A stretch of DNA of 64,000 bases from contig NZ_JBBNAD010000006.1 in the NCBI RefSeq assembly GCF_037996765.1, forward strand, positions 62,001 to 126,000, read 5' to 3'. How positions within the stretch are numbered: the first letter of the stretch is position 1; the number at the start of each line of letters is the position of its first letter. The stretch is from Bdellovibrio sp. GT3. Lineage in GTDB: Bacteria > Bdellovibrionota > Bdellovibrionia > Bdellovibrionales > Bdellovibrionaceae. Positions 19,850 through 27,715 of this stretch are shown one piece after another. Position numbers and translations under genes: made by a program. The notes beneath the pieces are model-generated. The model was given only the letters and a program-made list of their open reading frames with translations, did no database searches and had not been told where the DNA came from.

Positions 19850-21057
19850 AAAATATGAACTTGAAACTTATCATCGCCGCCAGTTTAGTGGTTCCGCTTT
19901 CCTTGCAAGCGCAAACCAAGAAGTCCTCAACGACCAGCGTTCTGCCTTTTACCGGGCCTAATATGAACGACGTCGTTCTGGATTCACAGCTTGTGATGAA
20001 CGGGTCAAACTCGGACGTAACCACTTTGGATATTTACGTCAGCTGTTTTGGTACAAATCTTCGTGCCGTTCCAAATCCAATTTCTGAGCAATCAGATATC
20101 ACGGCGACCTTGTATTATCTAACGGCTGCCGGTGGTAAAAGAAAACTCGATATCACTTTCCCGGCAACTGCAACCATGCGGACCTCCGCCAGTACCGATG
20201 TGGATTTAACCAATGCGACTGTCCTGGACAACAATACCAGCACGCGCTTGCGTGCACGCTTAAAGGGAAATTTAATCCGCATTAACCTGGAAGGTGCCAA
20301 AACCATCCCTGTGGATGTCCTGGCAACAGGTACTAATTTCACTAAATTGGATGCACTGGATGTCAAATCGGACTTCCTCAGCGGCATCACCTTTGCGCAA
20401 AAAGTTACCAACAGCAATAGCGAGCGCCGCTACATGGCTTTTGATGGCCCCATTACCGCCGCCAGCAACTGGTATGCTTCTGAAAACGGAAAATCCCTGA
20501 CCATGCTGGCAGCCTTTCCGGGTGAAACCTCTTTCTGTGGTGGTTACTTCTCCCCGTTGGTTTTAAAATTTGATGATGAACTGCCGAAGGTTGAAAAGAC
20601 CTCCAAGTTTCCTCTTATAGCCAACCAAAACGGAAGAAAGATCTCCTGGCCGACATTTGATGACGAGATGTACTTCCTGGTCCATGATCAAAATGGAAAC
20701 AAAAAAGTCGACGGTGGTCACGAACTCTTTGGCGACATTAACAACTTCCAGGACGGCTTCAAAAACCTTGAAGTCTATGACTTCAATAAAGATGGCTTGA
20801 TTGACTCCAAAGATCCGGTCTTCGCAAAACTGCGACTTTGGAAAGACAGCAATCACGATGGTAAAAGCTCCGCCAAAGAGCTTAAAACCCTCAAACAACT
20901 GGGTGTTGAGTCGATTTCCGTGAAATATACGGATGCGACCCAGGATCTGGGCCCTAACGCGCGACTTGTAGGACCGGGCGAGTTCACCTACAAGGATAAA
21001 AAGGGCGAAGAAAAGAAAGGGCGCGTCTGGGATATTTTTCTTAAAATTGTTCCTTAA
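19846..21057 (+). CDS. Secreted EF-hand/dockerin-like calcium-binding protein
   Basis: 403 aa with a signal peptide (MKNMNLKLIIAASLVVPLSLQA). The N-terminal 250 residues are a beta-rich domain of unknown family. The C-terminal part has calcium-loop motifs: DQNGNKKVDGGHE from residue 281, DFNKDGLIDSKD from 312 and DSNHDGKSSAKE from 334, the last two fitting the 12-residue EF loop. It overlaps the upstream prepilin gene by 4 bp, so it belongs to the same assembly. Calcium-dependent binding at a pilus tip is plausible but inferred. Confidence 0.7.
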   Translation: MKNMNLKLIIAASLVVPLSLQAQTKKSSTTSVLPFTGPNMNDVVLDSQLVMNGSNSDVTTLDIYVSCFGTNLRAVPNPISEQSDITATLYYLTAAGGKRKLDITFPATATMRTSASTDVDLTNATVLDNNTSTRLRARLKGNLIRINLEGAKTIPVDVLATGTNFTKLDALDVKSDFLSGITFAQKVTNSNSERRYMAFDGPITAASNWYASENGKSLTMLAAFPGETSFCGGYFSPLVLKFDDELPKVEKTSKFPLIANQNGRKISWPTFDDEMYFLVHDQNGNKKVDGGHELFGDINNFQDGFKNLEVYDFNKDGLIDSKDPVFAKLRLWKDSNHDGKSSAKELKTLKQLGVESISVKYTDATQDLGPNARLVGPGEFTYKDKKGEEKKGRVWDIFLKIVP

Positions 21058-21088
21058 TTGAGATAGCATTTTTTTTTGGGAGGATTCC

Positions 21089-21916
21089 ATGAAAAGGCAA
21101 ACTCAACTGAAATTAGCAACTGGCGTTTTGCTCTTGTTTACGATCGCAGTCATTTCCGAAACCGGGTTTTCAAGACCTGGCAGCAATGGCAACCGCTGGG
21201 AGTACCGCTTTAAGAAGGACTCTCCGACGGATAAGAGCCCTAGAACGGATAACAGAGGAAGCGTCAGCGCCCCCGTCAACTTGGGAAGCGATGGAACCCC
21301 TTGCCGTGATGCCTTCATCATGATGAGCACCATCTTTGATGATGCCTCAGTGGGAGCTGCAAAATCCCGCCTGGCGGTACCGCCGTTGGCTCATGGCGAA
21401 ACCAAAAACTTTAATTGCACAGAACCACAGCCAGCCATGTCCAATAAAAATGAACAAAAAGTTATTGGCGGGACTTTGACGGTTCAGTGTATCAATGGGG
21501 TGGCAACTTTAGCAGCGGCAAGCTGCGATCTTTCCGCACCACCTCCACCGCCGCCTGTACCAACACCCACACCAACCCCTACTCCGGGCGACTGCACGAA
21601 CTGTAACACGCTCGTTGCCACCAACTCTACTGAGGTTCAAATCAGTAAAAACGCAACGGGCACCCGTGTGACTTCCAAAGTTTATCGTTGTGACGGGCGT
21701 GCCTACTTGACGGTGTACGTAAGTTCCAACAAATCTGTTTGTACTCCGCCAGCATCGCAACCTGGATGCGGAAGCACTTGTGACGCCATCGGTGTTACGA
21801 CTACAAGCTCATACCAAATCTCCAAGAATGCCACGGGTACCAGAACTTCCACGAGCTACCAATGCGACAACGGCAAGGTACTGGTTAAAGGCTCCACTGG
21901 AACATATTGCCGCTAA
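21089..21916 (+). CDS. Secreted repeat protein with proline-threonine linker
   Basis: 275 aa with an N-terminal hydrophobic signal (about residues 8-27). An N-terminal cysteine-containing domain is joined by a PPPPPPVPTPTPTPTPG linker to two homologous modules of about 50 residues, each with a CxxC-like start, the shared motif ISKNATGTR and a terminal cysteine. A good SD (GGGAGGA) precedes the ATG. It closes the pilin-like operon, ending at a strong terminator. No family recognised; a surface-exposed or pilus-associated role is inferred. Confidence 0.6.
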   Translation: MKRQTQLKLATGVLLLFTIAVISETGFSRPGSNGNRWEYRFKKDSPTDKSPRTDNRGSVSAPVNLGSDGTPCRDAFIMMSTIFDDASVGAAKSRLAVPPLAHGETKNFNCTEPQPAMSNKNEQKVIGGTLTVQCINGVATLAAASCDLSAPPPPPPVPTPTPTPTPGDCTNCNTLVATNSTEVQISKNATGTRVTSKVYRCDGRAYLTVYVSSNKSVCTPPASQPGCGSTCDAIGVTTTSSYQISKNATGTRTSTSYQCDNGKVLVKGSTGTYCR

Positions 21917-21929
21917 AATTCACAAACAG

Positions 21930-21957
21930 GGCGCCCCCGAGTGGGCGCCTTCTTTTT
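21930..21957 (+). terminator. Intrinsic terminator of pilin-like operon
   Basis: A perfect 7-bp stem GGCGCCC/GGGCGCC with a 6-nt loop is followed by TTCTTTTT. The start codon of the next gene lies only 12 bases further on. Confidence 0.85.
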
Positions 21958-21968
21958 ACGGATGAAGA

Positions 21969-24143
21969 ATGATTTTACTGCTGGCCCTGTTCTCGGGCCT
22001 TTTAAATCTTTCAGCACAAGTTCTATACCAAAAAGTCGTGTCGGTGACTTTGGGGGATCTTTACACCACGTTCATTCTGGTGACGCTGCTATTCATCTGC
22101 GGCTCGGCGCTTGGTAATTTATTTTCTTCAAAACTGCGCAAACACCTGCCCCTGCTGGAAGTTTTAACCGGCATTTACAATTTACTTCTGTTTTTTAAAA
22201 CTCCACCCGACACTTTGCTGATTGCAAGTCTGCTTATTCCCGCCTTCTGCCTTGGGGCACAGCTACCTTTGTACAGCTATTACTTGCGCCAAATTCGCTA
22301 TCGTTGGATTTACTCTCTATACCACTTGGGTGCAATTGCAGGTCTTTTAGCCTTTGAAATTTACTTCACTCACGGTTTGTCCATTCGGACAGCGCTGGCA
22401 GCACTGGGCTTAGCCCAGATCTCACTGGGAATTGCTTTGTACCTCCTGGCTCAAAAAGAACGTTTCCATCTGACTTCAAATCCGCAATTTCATCTGAAGA
22501 AATTCTTTGCACCCAGGCATCGCCTCAGCATCTTCGCCGTGGTGGCGATCTCAACACTTAGCTATTATCAAATATTCTGGGCCGTAAAAACCCAGACTTT
22601 CTTAACTGAAGCCTTCCGTCTGCAGGCCACACTGATCACCATGGCTGTCTTTTTTTGGATGAGTTTTGCTGGTGCCGTTGAAAAATGGGCAAAGACGGTC
22701 CCTCGTGCGGTATTATTCATCGCTTGGGCCTGTGTTCTGTTGATCATTCAGCTATTCTTTCCGAGTTTGCCCGTATGGTTGCGGGACTTGATGAATGGAT
22801 CTCTTGCAAATTATTTCGCACTTAGTTTTGTGCAGGCCCTATTCCTTACCGTGCCAGTCTTGTTTTCCAGTCTGATGTTCATTCGCGGCGCTGAAGAAAT
22901 TTCCGAGGACATGGCGATAGATGAGTCTTCAAGCTTATTGAATATCCTTGCCAGCGCTGGCAACACGGTGGGGATGCTGGCAGCCGTATTGATGTCTTCG
23001 CAGCTTTGGTTCAATTCTTATTTTGCCACGGCTATTGTTATTGCCAGTGCCTGCGCGCTGGTTTTTGCGCATTTTGAAAATCGCTATTTTAAAACTGCAA
23101 CTGCCTTGGCCGGCGTGGCCATTCTGGCCTTTTTCGCTTTTAAAAATAGCCAGGCGGATTCTTTGCTTGGCAATCGCTTGTCCAAAGAAATCCGCGCGCA
23201 ATCAATTCCAAGCACCACGACGATACACTCCGAAGCGTTTTCGTCCATCGCCATCCATAATACATACTCAAACGTCCCACCCCATGAACCGGTGCGCATG
23301 TACTACATCGACGGCCATGCATCTCATGACTTGAATTTATTCACTGAAAACCTGGTGGGATTGATTGCAGCTCCCTATTTCCCAGGAGCAATCGATAAAT
23401 CCCTGGTTATCGGCGTGGGTTCCGGACAAACCTCCTGGGGTGTCGCGGCCATCAGCGCAAACACCGATCTGGTCGAAATATCACCCGCCGTTCGCAAAAC
23501 CTTGAACCTATTCTCTTTTGAAAACAACCAACTGGCAACTCGCCCTGGGATTCAGCTTCACCTGCAAGATGGAATGAATTTCTTAAAAGCCTGTCCGACT
23601 GGAACCTACGACCTGATCGTCAACACCTCCACCTATCCGGGGAACTTTAACGCCGGGAAACTGTTTACGGACGAGTTTTTGTCTTTGGCAAAATCATGCC
23701 TGAAAACACAGGGCGTCTATCAGACTTACTTTGATATCGCCTCGGTCATTGATATTAAACAACGAAACGAATTCCTGGCTCCGCTGCAAAAGCACTTTAA
23801 GTATATTGATATTGTGAAAATACCCTATCCAATCGTGATAGCCTACAATACTCCCCGTGCACTTAGAAAAACCAGAATCTCTGATTTACTTAAAAATGAA
23901 GACCTTAAGTTTTATCAGAATACTCTTGTTAACAAGGAATCCTTCAAAGACCCCTGCTTCACGGTCTATCGAGATATTCCCACGACCAACGATGTCCGCA
24001 TGAACACTTTGGATGAGAGTATTTTGGAAGCCAATTCCATCAGCAATATGGTGCAGGCCTTGAACCCACATTTTTTAGGTGAGCACCTTCAAGACACCAC
24101 CTCTGACTTGAAATCCTCCGGCTGCTGGCAACCTGAGCCCTAG
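21969..24143 (+). CDS. Membrane protein with aminopropyltransferase-like domain (1 of 3)
   Basis: 724 aa. The N-terminal 400 residues are mostly membrane helices of the kind fused to spermidine-synthase-like domains (first helix from residue 2, GNLFSSKLRKHLPLLE between early helices). The C-terminal 250 residues have a Rossmann nucleotide site VIGVGSGQTSWG near residue 480, an acidic DLVEISPAV, LQDGMNFL, and then YDLIVNTSTYPG followed by KLFTDEFL. In true spermidine synthases the last motif has a catalytic Asp where this protein has Asn552. It may therefore not make polyamines. It is convergent with the second member, overlapping by 4 bp. Confidence 0.75.
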   Translation: MILLLALFSGLLNLSAQVLYQKVVSVTLGDLYTTFILVTLLFICGSALGNLFSSKLRKHLPLLEVLTGIYNLLLFFKTPPDTLLIASLLIPAFCLGAQLPLYSYYLRQIRYRWIYSLYHLGAIAGLLAFEIYFTHGLSIRTALAALGLAQISLGIALYLLAQKERFHLTSNPQFHLKKFFAPRHRLSIFAVVAISTLSYYQIFWAVKTQTFLTEAFRLQATLITMAVFFWMSFAGAVEKWAKTVPRAVLFIAWACVLLIIQLFFPSLPVWLRDLMNGSLANYFALSFVQALFLTVPVLFSSLMFIRGAEEISEDMAIDESSSLLNILASAGNTVGMLAAVLMSSQLWFNSYFATAIVIASACALVFAHFENRYFKTATALAGVAILAFFAFKNSQADSLLGNRLSKEIRAQSIPSTTTIHSEAFSSIAIHNTYSNVPPHEPVRMYYIDGHASHDLNLFTENLVGLIAAPYFPGAIDKSLVIGVGSGQTSWGVAAISANTDLVEISPAVRKTLNLFSFENNQLATRPGIQLHLQDGMNFLKACPTGTYDLIVNTSTYPGNFNAGKLFTDEFLSLAKSCLKTQGVYQTYFDIASVIDIKQRNEFLAPLQKHFKYIDIVKIPYPIVIAYNTPRALRKTRISDLLKNEDLKFYQNTLVNKESFKDPCFTVYRDIPTTNDVRMNTLDESILEANSISNMVQALNPHFLGEHLQDTTSDLKSSGCWQPEP

Positions 24144-26398
24144 TAGTCCCTTGGATAATTAAGAAACAAATCCGTCGCGGATGTTCGGCTTTTCTCAATC
24201 AACAGATTATCATCCGTGACTATGGCATCATTCACACCGACCTCACGGCGGATGTACTCGATCCAACTATTTGCCACTTTCTCTGCAATATCGAAATCAT
24301 TGGGTGTATTCAATCCATCCTGATCCCAGGAACGGCTTGGCATCAGCTTTTCTGCCCGATCCCAACGAGCCGCATCCCACGATGTAAATGGCTCCATTTT
24401 ACCCAGGAAGATAATTCCATCATAATCGTAACCCGGCAAAATCTTGTAGTACGGAAAACTCTGCTTAGCCGTATTGATCAAGGCTTGAATGGAGTGCTGG
24501 GACCCAAACAACAACTGTGCATAGACTCCGCCCGGCGCCAGATTCTGAGTCACGATTTTGTAAAACTCTGCTGACATCAAATGCGTTGTGCCGACTCCAT
24601 AGGGATCCACATTCACAGTCAGCACATCCCACTTTTTGCCAGAAAGTGCGACATAACTACGACCGTCGGCGGCGATATTTATCACTCTTGGATCTTTCAG
24701 ATAGTCGTTGTTTTTAAAAGTCATTTCACTTTGCGCCCGCAAAACCAACGGCAGCAATTCAACACTGGTGATATTTTGTTGCACTGGAAGCTGTACAAAG
24801 GCTTCCGTGGTAAGTCCGTACCCCATCCCCACGACCAGGACATTATTCAGATCCTTGGCAAAAAGGGCCGGATACAAAGCCAGATTCTTTTGCACCACTT
24901 TTGTTTTATCAAAACCATATGGCGCCACCAATGAGCTGAAATTATTGAACATCGCCCAGCGAGTTAAATCTGGCTGAGCGGGATAGGGCTTCAGTTGAAC
25001 CAGGGATAAATACCCGAACTCATCTTCGGCTTCAAACAACACTGTCTCGGCGGAATTAAGACTGAGCGGCTTCAATATAACGAAGCCCAAAAGTACGAGC
25101 CCAAAAATCACAGTCAATCCGCGCCGCGCGCCTTGAGTAAATTGAACCGCACCGAAAAGGGCCAAAATCAAAAGTGCCGCGCACAAAAACTTCAAACTGT
25201 TCACGGTGCCAAGATATCTGAACAGAACATAAGTAGCTAACAGACTCCCCAATACCGAGGCGAAGGTGTTTACATAAATTGCCCGGGACAAACTTTTCGT
25301 GCGCGCCAAGGCAGAAACCTCCCCAGCCTGAATCAAACGCAGCGACAAAGGGAAACACAAACCTAAAATCACACCCGGCACGATGGCCAAAACCAACAAT
25401 GCCGCCGCAAAAACAAAATGCAAACTCTTGTGGTACGGACTTACCAAATCAACTGCCAAACCCATGGTGTGATTAAAAAATAAAAAGCCCACACACACTG
25501 AAAATACCGCGAGCAATAATAAATTGATCAATCGGGAAACCTGACTCCGCACCGGCAAATCTTTCCAACGTGGACTTAACGCTGCACCAAGAAACAGCGA
25601 CAATAAAAGCACCGCCAAAACCAGACTGTGCACGTAGACACGCCCACCTAACAGCAATGAGGCCAGGCGAAACCACAACTGTTCCAGACTTAGAACGAAA
25701 AAACCACTGAGTCCGCTTAAACAAACCGCCCAGATTTTAATGGTTTTTGCAGACAATCCCTCCGCTGCCATTTGATGGCTGGGAGTATTTGCTGTCTTCT
25801 CGGATGAGAAATTCTGAAATTTATGTCGAAAGAAAATCACACCTGCCAGAAAGTTCAAGCCAATCCCTAGAGCCAGGGTCTTGCCAAGCCCCGCATAGTA
25901 AATCAAAACCGTATAAGACAATAAGGCCCCCACGGCCCCGCCAAGACAGTTCACGGCATAAAGCCATTGGTGCTGACTGGCTTCCGAAAACTTGTAACTG
26001 ATCACCGGGAACGACAACCCCATTAAAAAGGTGGCCGGGAAAATAAAGATCCCCGTCAGTAAAAAATGGGAGATCAAACTTGGACCGGAAAAGTCCCGCA
26101 ACCAATGCGTGATTGACTCTGTGTTTCCAGTGAGAATCGCAAAACTGGCGCAAACAACCACGACAATCGCAAATTCACAATAGGAATAAAGGGGAATCTC
26201 TTTTCGAAATGATCGTCGAAGCAACTTGGGCGCCCATGCCGTCCCGAGCCCAAGTCCCAGCATGAAATGCGCAATCACGCAGGAAATAGACAATGTGGTT
26301 CCGCCCAACAAAGTTGAAAAAACGCGGATCCAAAGAATTTGATAAAGCAAACCAGAAAATCCCGTCAAAAACATTGCTGTGATACCCTGACTGAACAT
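24140..26398 (-). CDS. Membrane protein with aminopropyltransferase-like domain (2 of 3)
   Basis: I choose ATG 26398 (752 aa) because GGTGGAGG lies 8 nt upstream and the product then begins MFSQGITAMFLTGFSGLLYQ at its first helix; the frame stays open further upstream to 26536 but that would overlap the divergent gene. About 500 residues of membrane helices precede a spermidine-synthase-like domain: VLVVGMGYGLTTEAF, SVELLPLVL, AADGRSYV and WDVLTVNVDPYGVG, where Asn again replaces the usual catalytic Asp. The family is widespread as fused transporter/spermidine-synthase-like proteins, mostly without proven function. Confidence 0.75.
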   Translation of the reverse strand: MFSQGITAMFLTGFSGLLYQILWIRVFSTLLGGTTLSISCVIAHFMLGLGLGTAWAPKLLRRSFRKEIPLYSYCEFAIVVVVCASFAILTGNTESITHWLRDFSGPSLISHFLLTGIFIFPATFLMGLSFPVISYKFSEASQHQWLYAVNCLGGAVGALLSYTVLIYYAGLGKTLALGIGLNFLAGVIFFRHKFQNFSSEKTANTPSHQMAAEGLSAKTIKIWAVCLSGLSGFFVLSLEQLWFRLASLLLGGRVYVHSLVLAVLLLSLFLGAALSPRWKDLPVRSQVSRLINLLLLAVFSVCVGFLFFNHTMGLAVDLVSPYHKSLHFVFAAALLVLAIVPGVILGLCFPLSLRLIQAGEVSALARTKSLSRAIYVNTFASVLGSLLATYVLFRYLGTVNSLKFLCAALLILALFGAVQFTQGARRGLTVIFGLVLLGFVILKPLSLNSAETVLFEAEDEFGYLSLVQLKPYPAQPDLTRWAMFNNFSSLVAPYGFDKTKVVQKNLALYPALFAKDLNNVLVVGMGYGLTTEAFVQLPVQQNITSVELLPLVLRAQSEMTFKNNDYLKDPRVINIAADGRSYVALSGKKWDVLTVNVDPYGVGTTHLMSAEFYKIVTQNLAPGGVYAQLLFGSQHSIQALINTAKQSFPYYKILPGYDYDGIIFLGKMEPFTSWDAARWDRAEKLMPSRSWDQDGLNTPNDFDIAEKVANSWIEYIRREVGVNDAIVTDDNLLIEKSRTSATDLFLNYPRDY

Positions 26399-26422
26399 TC
26401 CTGATGCCTCCACCTTAGATGC

Positions 26423-26451
26423 TTGTAAAGATGCTACCAATCGTCTAGCCT
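26423..26451 (+). promoter_or_regulatory. Possible promoter giving a leaderless transcript
   Basis: TTGTAA, a 17-base spacer and TAGCCT lie so that transcription would begin one or two bases before the ATG at 26460, which lacks an SD. The -10 match is weak, so this is tentative. Confidence 0.25.
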
Positions 26452-26459
26452 TAAAACCA

Positions 26460-26939
26460 ATGGAATTTTTCAATAAAAAATCTGAACTAATTCTTTTGAT
26501 GACTCTGGCCGTGATATTTGTGGTCAGCTTCTTCACACGCCCACTATTTCCTGTTCAGCGGTATCCCCTGTTTGCGGATGCTCCGACGACGTATGAAACT
26601 TATCATGCAAGCCTGCCCACAGGAGAACAGATCCCCTTGCTCAGTTTGCAATTGCAAAACAACTATGACGGCGATCCCACTTACGACGTCGGGCGCCACC
26701 CAGCCACGGTCTACGCTTGGGGTGAAATCCTAACCACAGAGCAGTTACAGAATCACTTCTCCACCCTGTCCAAACAAAATCAGATTCCTAAAGAGTTTTG
26801 TCTTATCAGAACCATTTGGGGGCAGCGCAGTGATCAGAATTTTGGAGTCATTAAATACTCCCTATTTTGGTGGTCCAATGAACATCTCGCAGAAAACAGC
26901 GATTCAGCACCACCGGTCTGTAGAGGAACGGTTATATGA
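26460..26939 (+). CDS. Membrane-anchored protein, unknown
   Basis: 159 aa with one N-terminal membrane segment (LILLMTLAVIFVVSFFT at about 10-26) and a soluble extracytoplasmic part beginning RPLFPVQRYPLFADAP. No family recognised. No SD precedes the ATG, so translation may be leaderless. It diverges from the 752-aa gene with a 61-bp gap and overlaps the HTTM-like gene by 4 bp (ATGA), so it belongs to the same unit as the HTTM-like protein and the third aminopropyltransferase-like protein. Confidence 0.6.
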   Translation: MEFFNKKSELILLMTLAVIFVVSFFTRPLFPVQRYPLFADAPTTYETYHASLPTGEQIPLLSLQLQNNYDGDPTYDVGRHPATVYAWGEILTTEQLQNHFSTLSKQNQIPKEFCLIRTIWGQRSDQNFGVIKYSLFWWSNEHLAENSDSAPPVCRGTVI

Positions 26940-27715
26940 TTTGGCCAACGTCTATTCGTTACTTTGATGGCTTTCGCCGCTTGGTCTTACTGTGTTCCAT
27001 TTTTCTAGGCTTGGATCAGTTATTTATCCCTTGGCGAACGGCAGGTGCTATCCTGCCAGTTTCGGTGATCGGCTATTTACCGGAAGCGTTTATTGAAAAC
27101 AAAATGGCATTTCAAATTTGCACGGGCATTTTTCTGGTCAGTGCGACCCTATGGTTGCTCAAATTGGTTCCGCGGTTGTCTTCAATTGTTTCATCGTTGT
27201 TTTTCATACTCAGCACCTCCTGGTATTTACAGAATGAACCCTTCGGCGATCACCGCCAATCGGTGTTTTCTCTTTTACTAATCTTATTAACCCTGCGTGA
27301 ATGGGGTTTACTACAGCGATATTTTTATCAGGCAGCGGCTGTCGTGGTGCTGTCATTTTATTGCCTGGCCGGCTGGGAAAAGATTTTTTATTCAGGCCTT
27401 TCATGGCCCAACGGCACCACTCTGCAAATTTTTGTACACGCCATGGGCTACATGGAATCTTATTTGGGAAAAGTCATTCTTCAAAACCACAGCTTGGCCG
27501 TATTTCTTCAATGGGCAATACTTATTATGGAATGCGGAGCCTTCCTTATCCTGACCGGACCGCGCCTGCTTAGATGGATTTGGCTAATTGCTCTGTTGGG
27601 GTTTCATATCGGCATCGAGGAAGTCTTCCATTACCGCTACTACCTGCATTTCATGATAGTTATTTACTTGTTCGCACTACCGGGTCTTTTGGAGAAAAAA
27701 CATGTTCAGTCTTGA
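26936..27715 (+). CDS. HTTM (vitamin K-dependent gamma-carboxylase-like) membrane protein
   Basis: 259 aa with about seven membrane helices. The stretch YCLAGWEKIFYSGLSWPNG is the 'K...sG..W..G' signature of HTTM proteins, and GFHIGIEEVFHYRYYLHFM matches the later His-containing helix. HTTM proteins share the transmembrane fold of vertebrate gamma-glutamyl carboxylase, though most bacterial members have no known reaction. It is coupled upstream (4-bp overlap) and overlaps the next gene by 14 bp. Confidence 0.65.
   Translation: MIWPTSIRYFDGFRRLVLLCSIFLGLDQLFIPWRTAGAILPVSVIGYLPEAFIENKMAFQICTGIFLVSATLWLLKLVPRLSSIVSSLFFILSTSWYLQNEPFGDHRQSVFSLLLILLTLREWGLLQRYFYQAAAVVVLSFYCLAGWEKIFYSGLSWPNGTTLQIFVHAMGYMESYLGKVILQNHSLAVFLQWAILIMECGAFLILTGPRLLRWIWLIALLGFHIGIEEVFHYRYYLHFMIVIYLFALPGLLEKKHVQS

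Noticed and set aside
21969-24143. Annotation as a spermidine synthase
   Set aside because: The catalytic Asp motif is changed to Asn and most of the protein is membrane helices, so the polyamine activity is not supported.
26399-26536. Longer start for the 752-aa membrane protein (46 more residues)
   Set aside because: The extension would overlap the divergent gene at 26460, and ATG 26398 has an excellent SD and begins at the first membrane helix.
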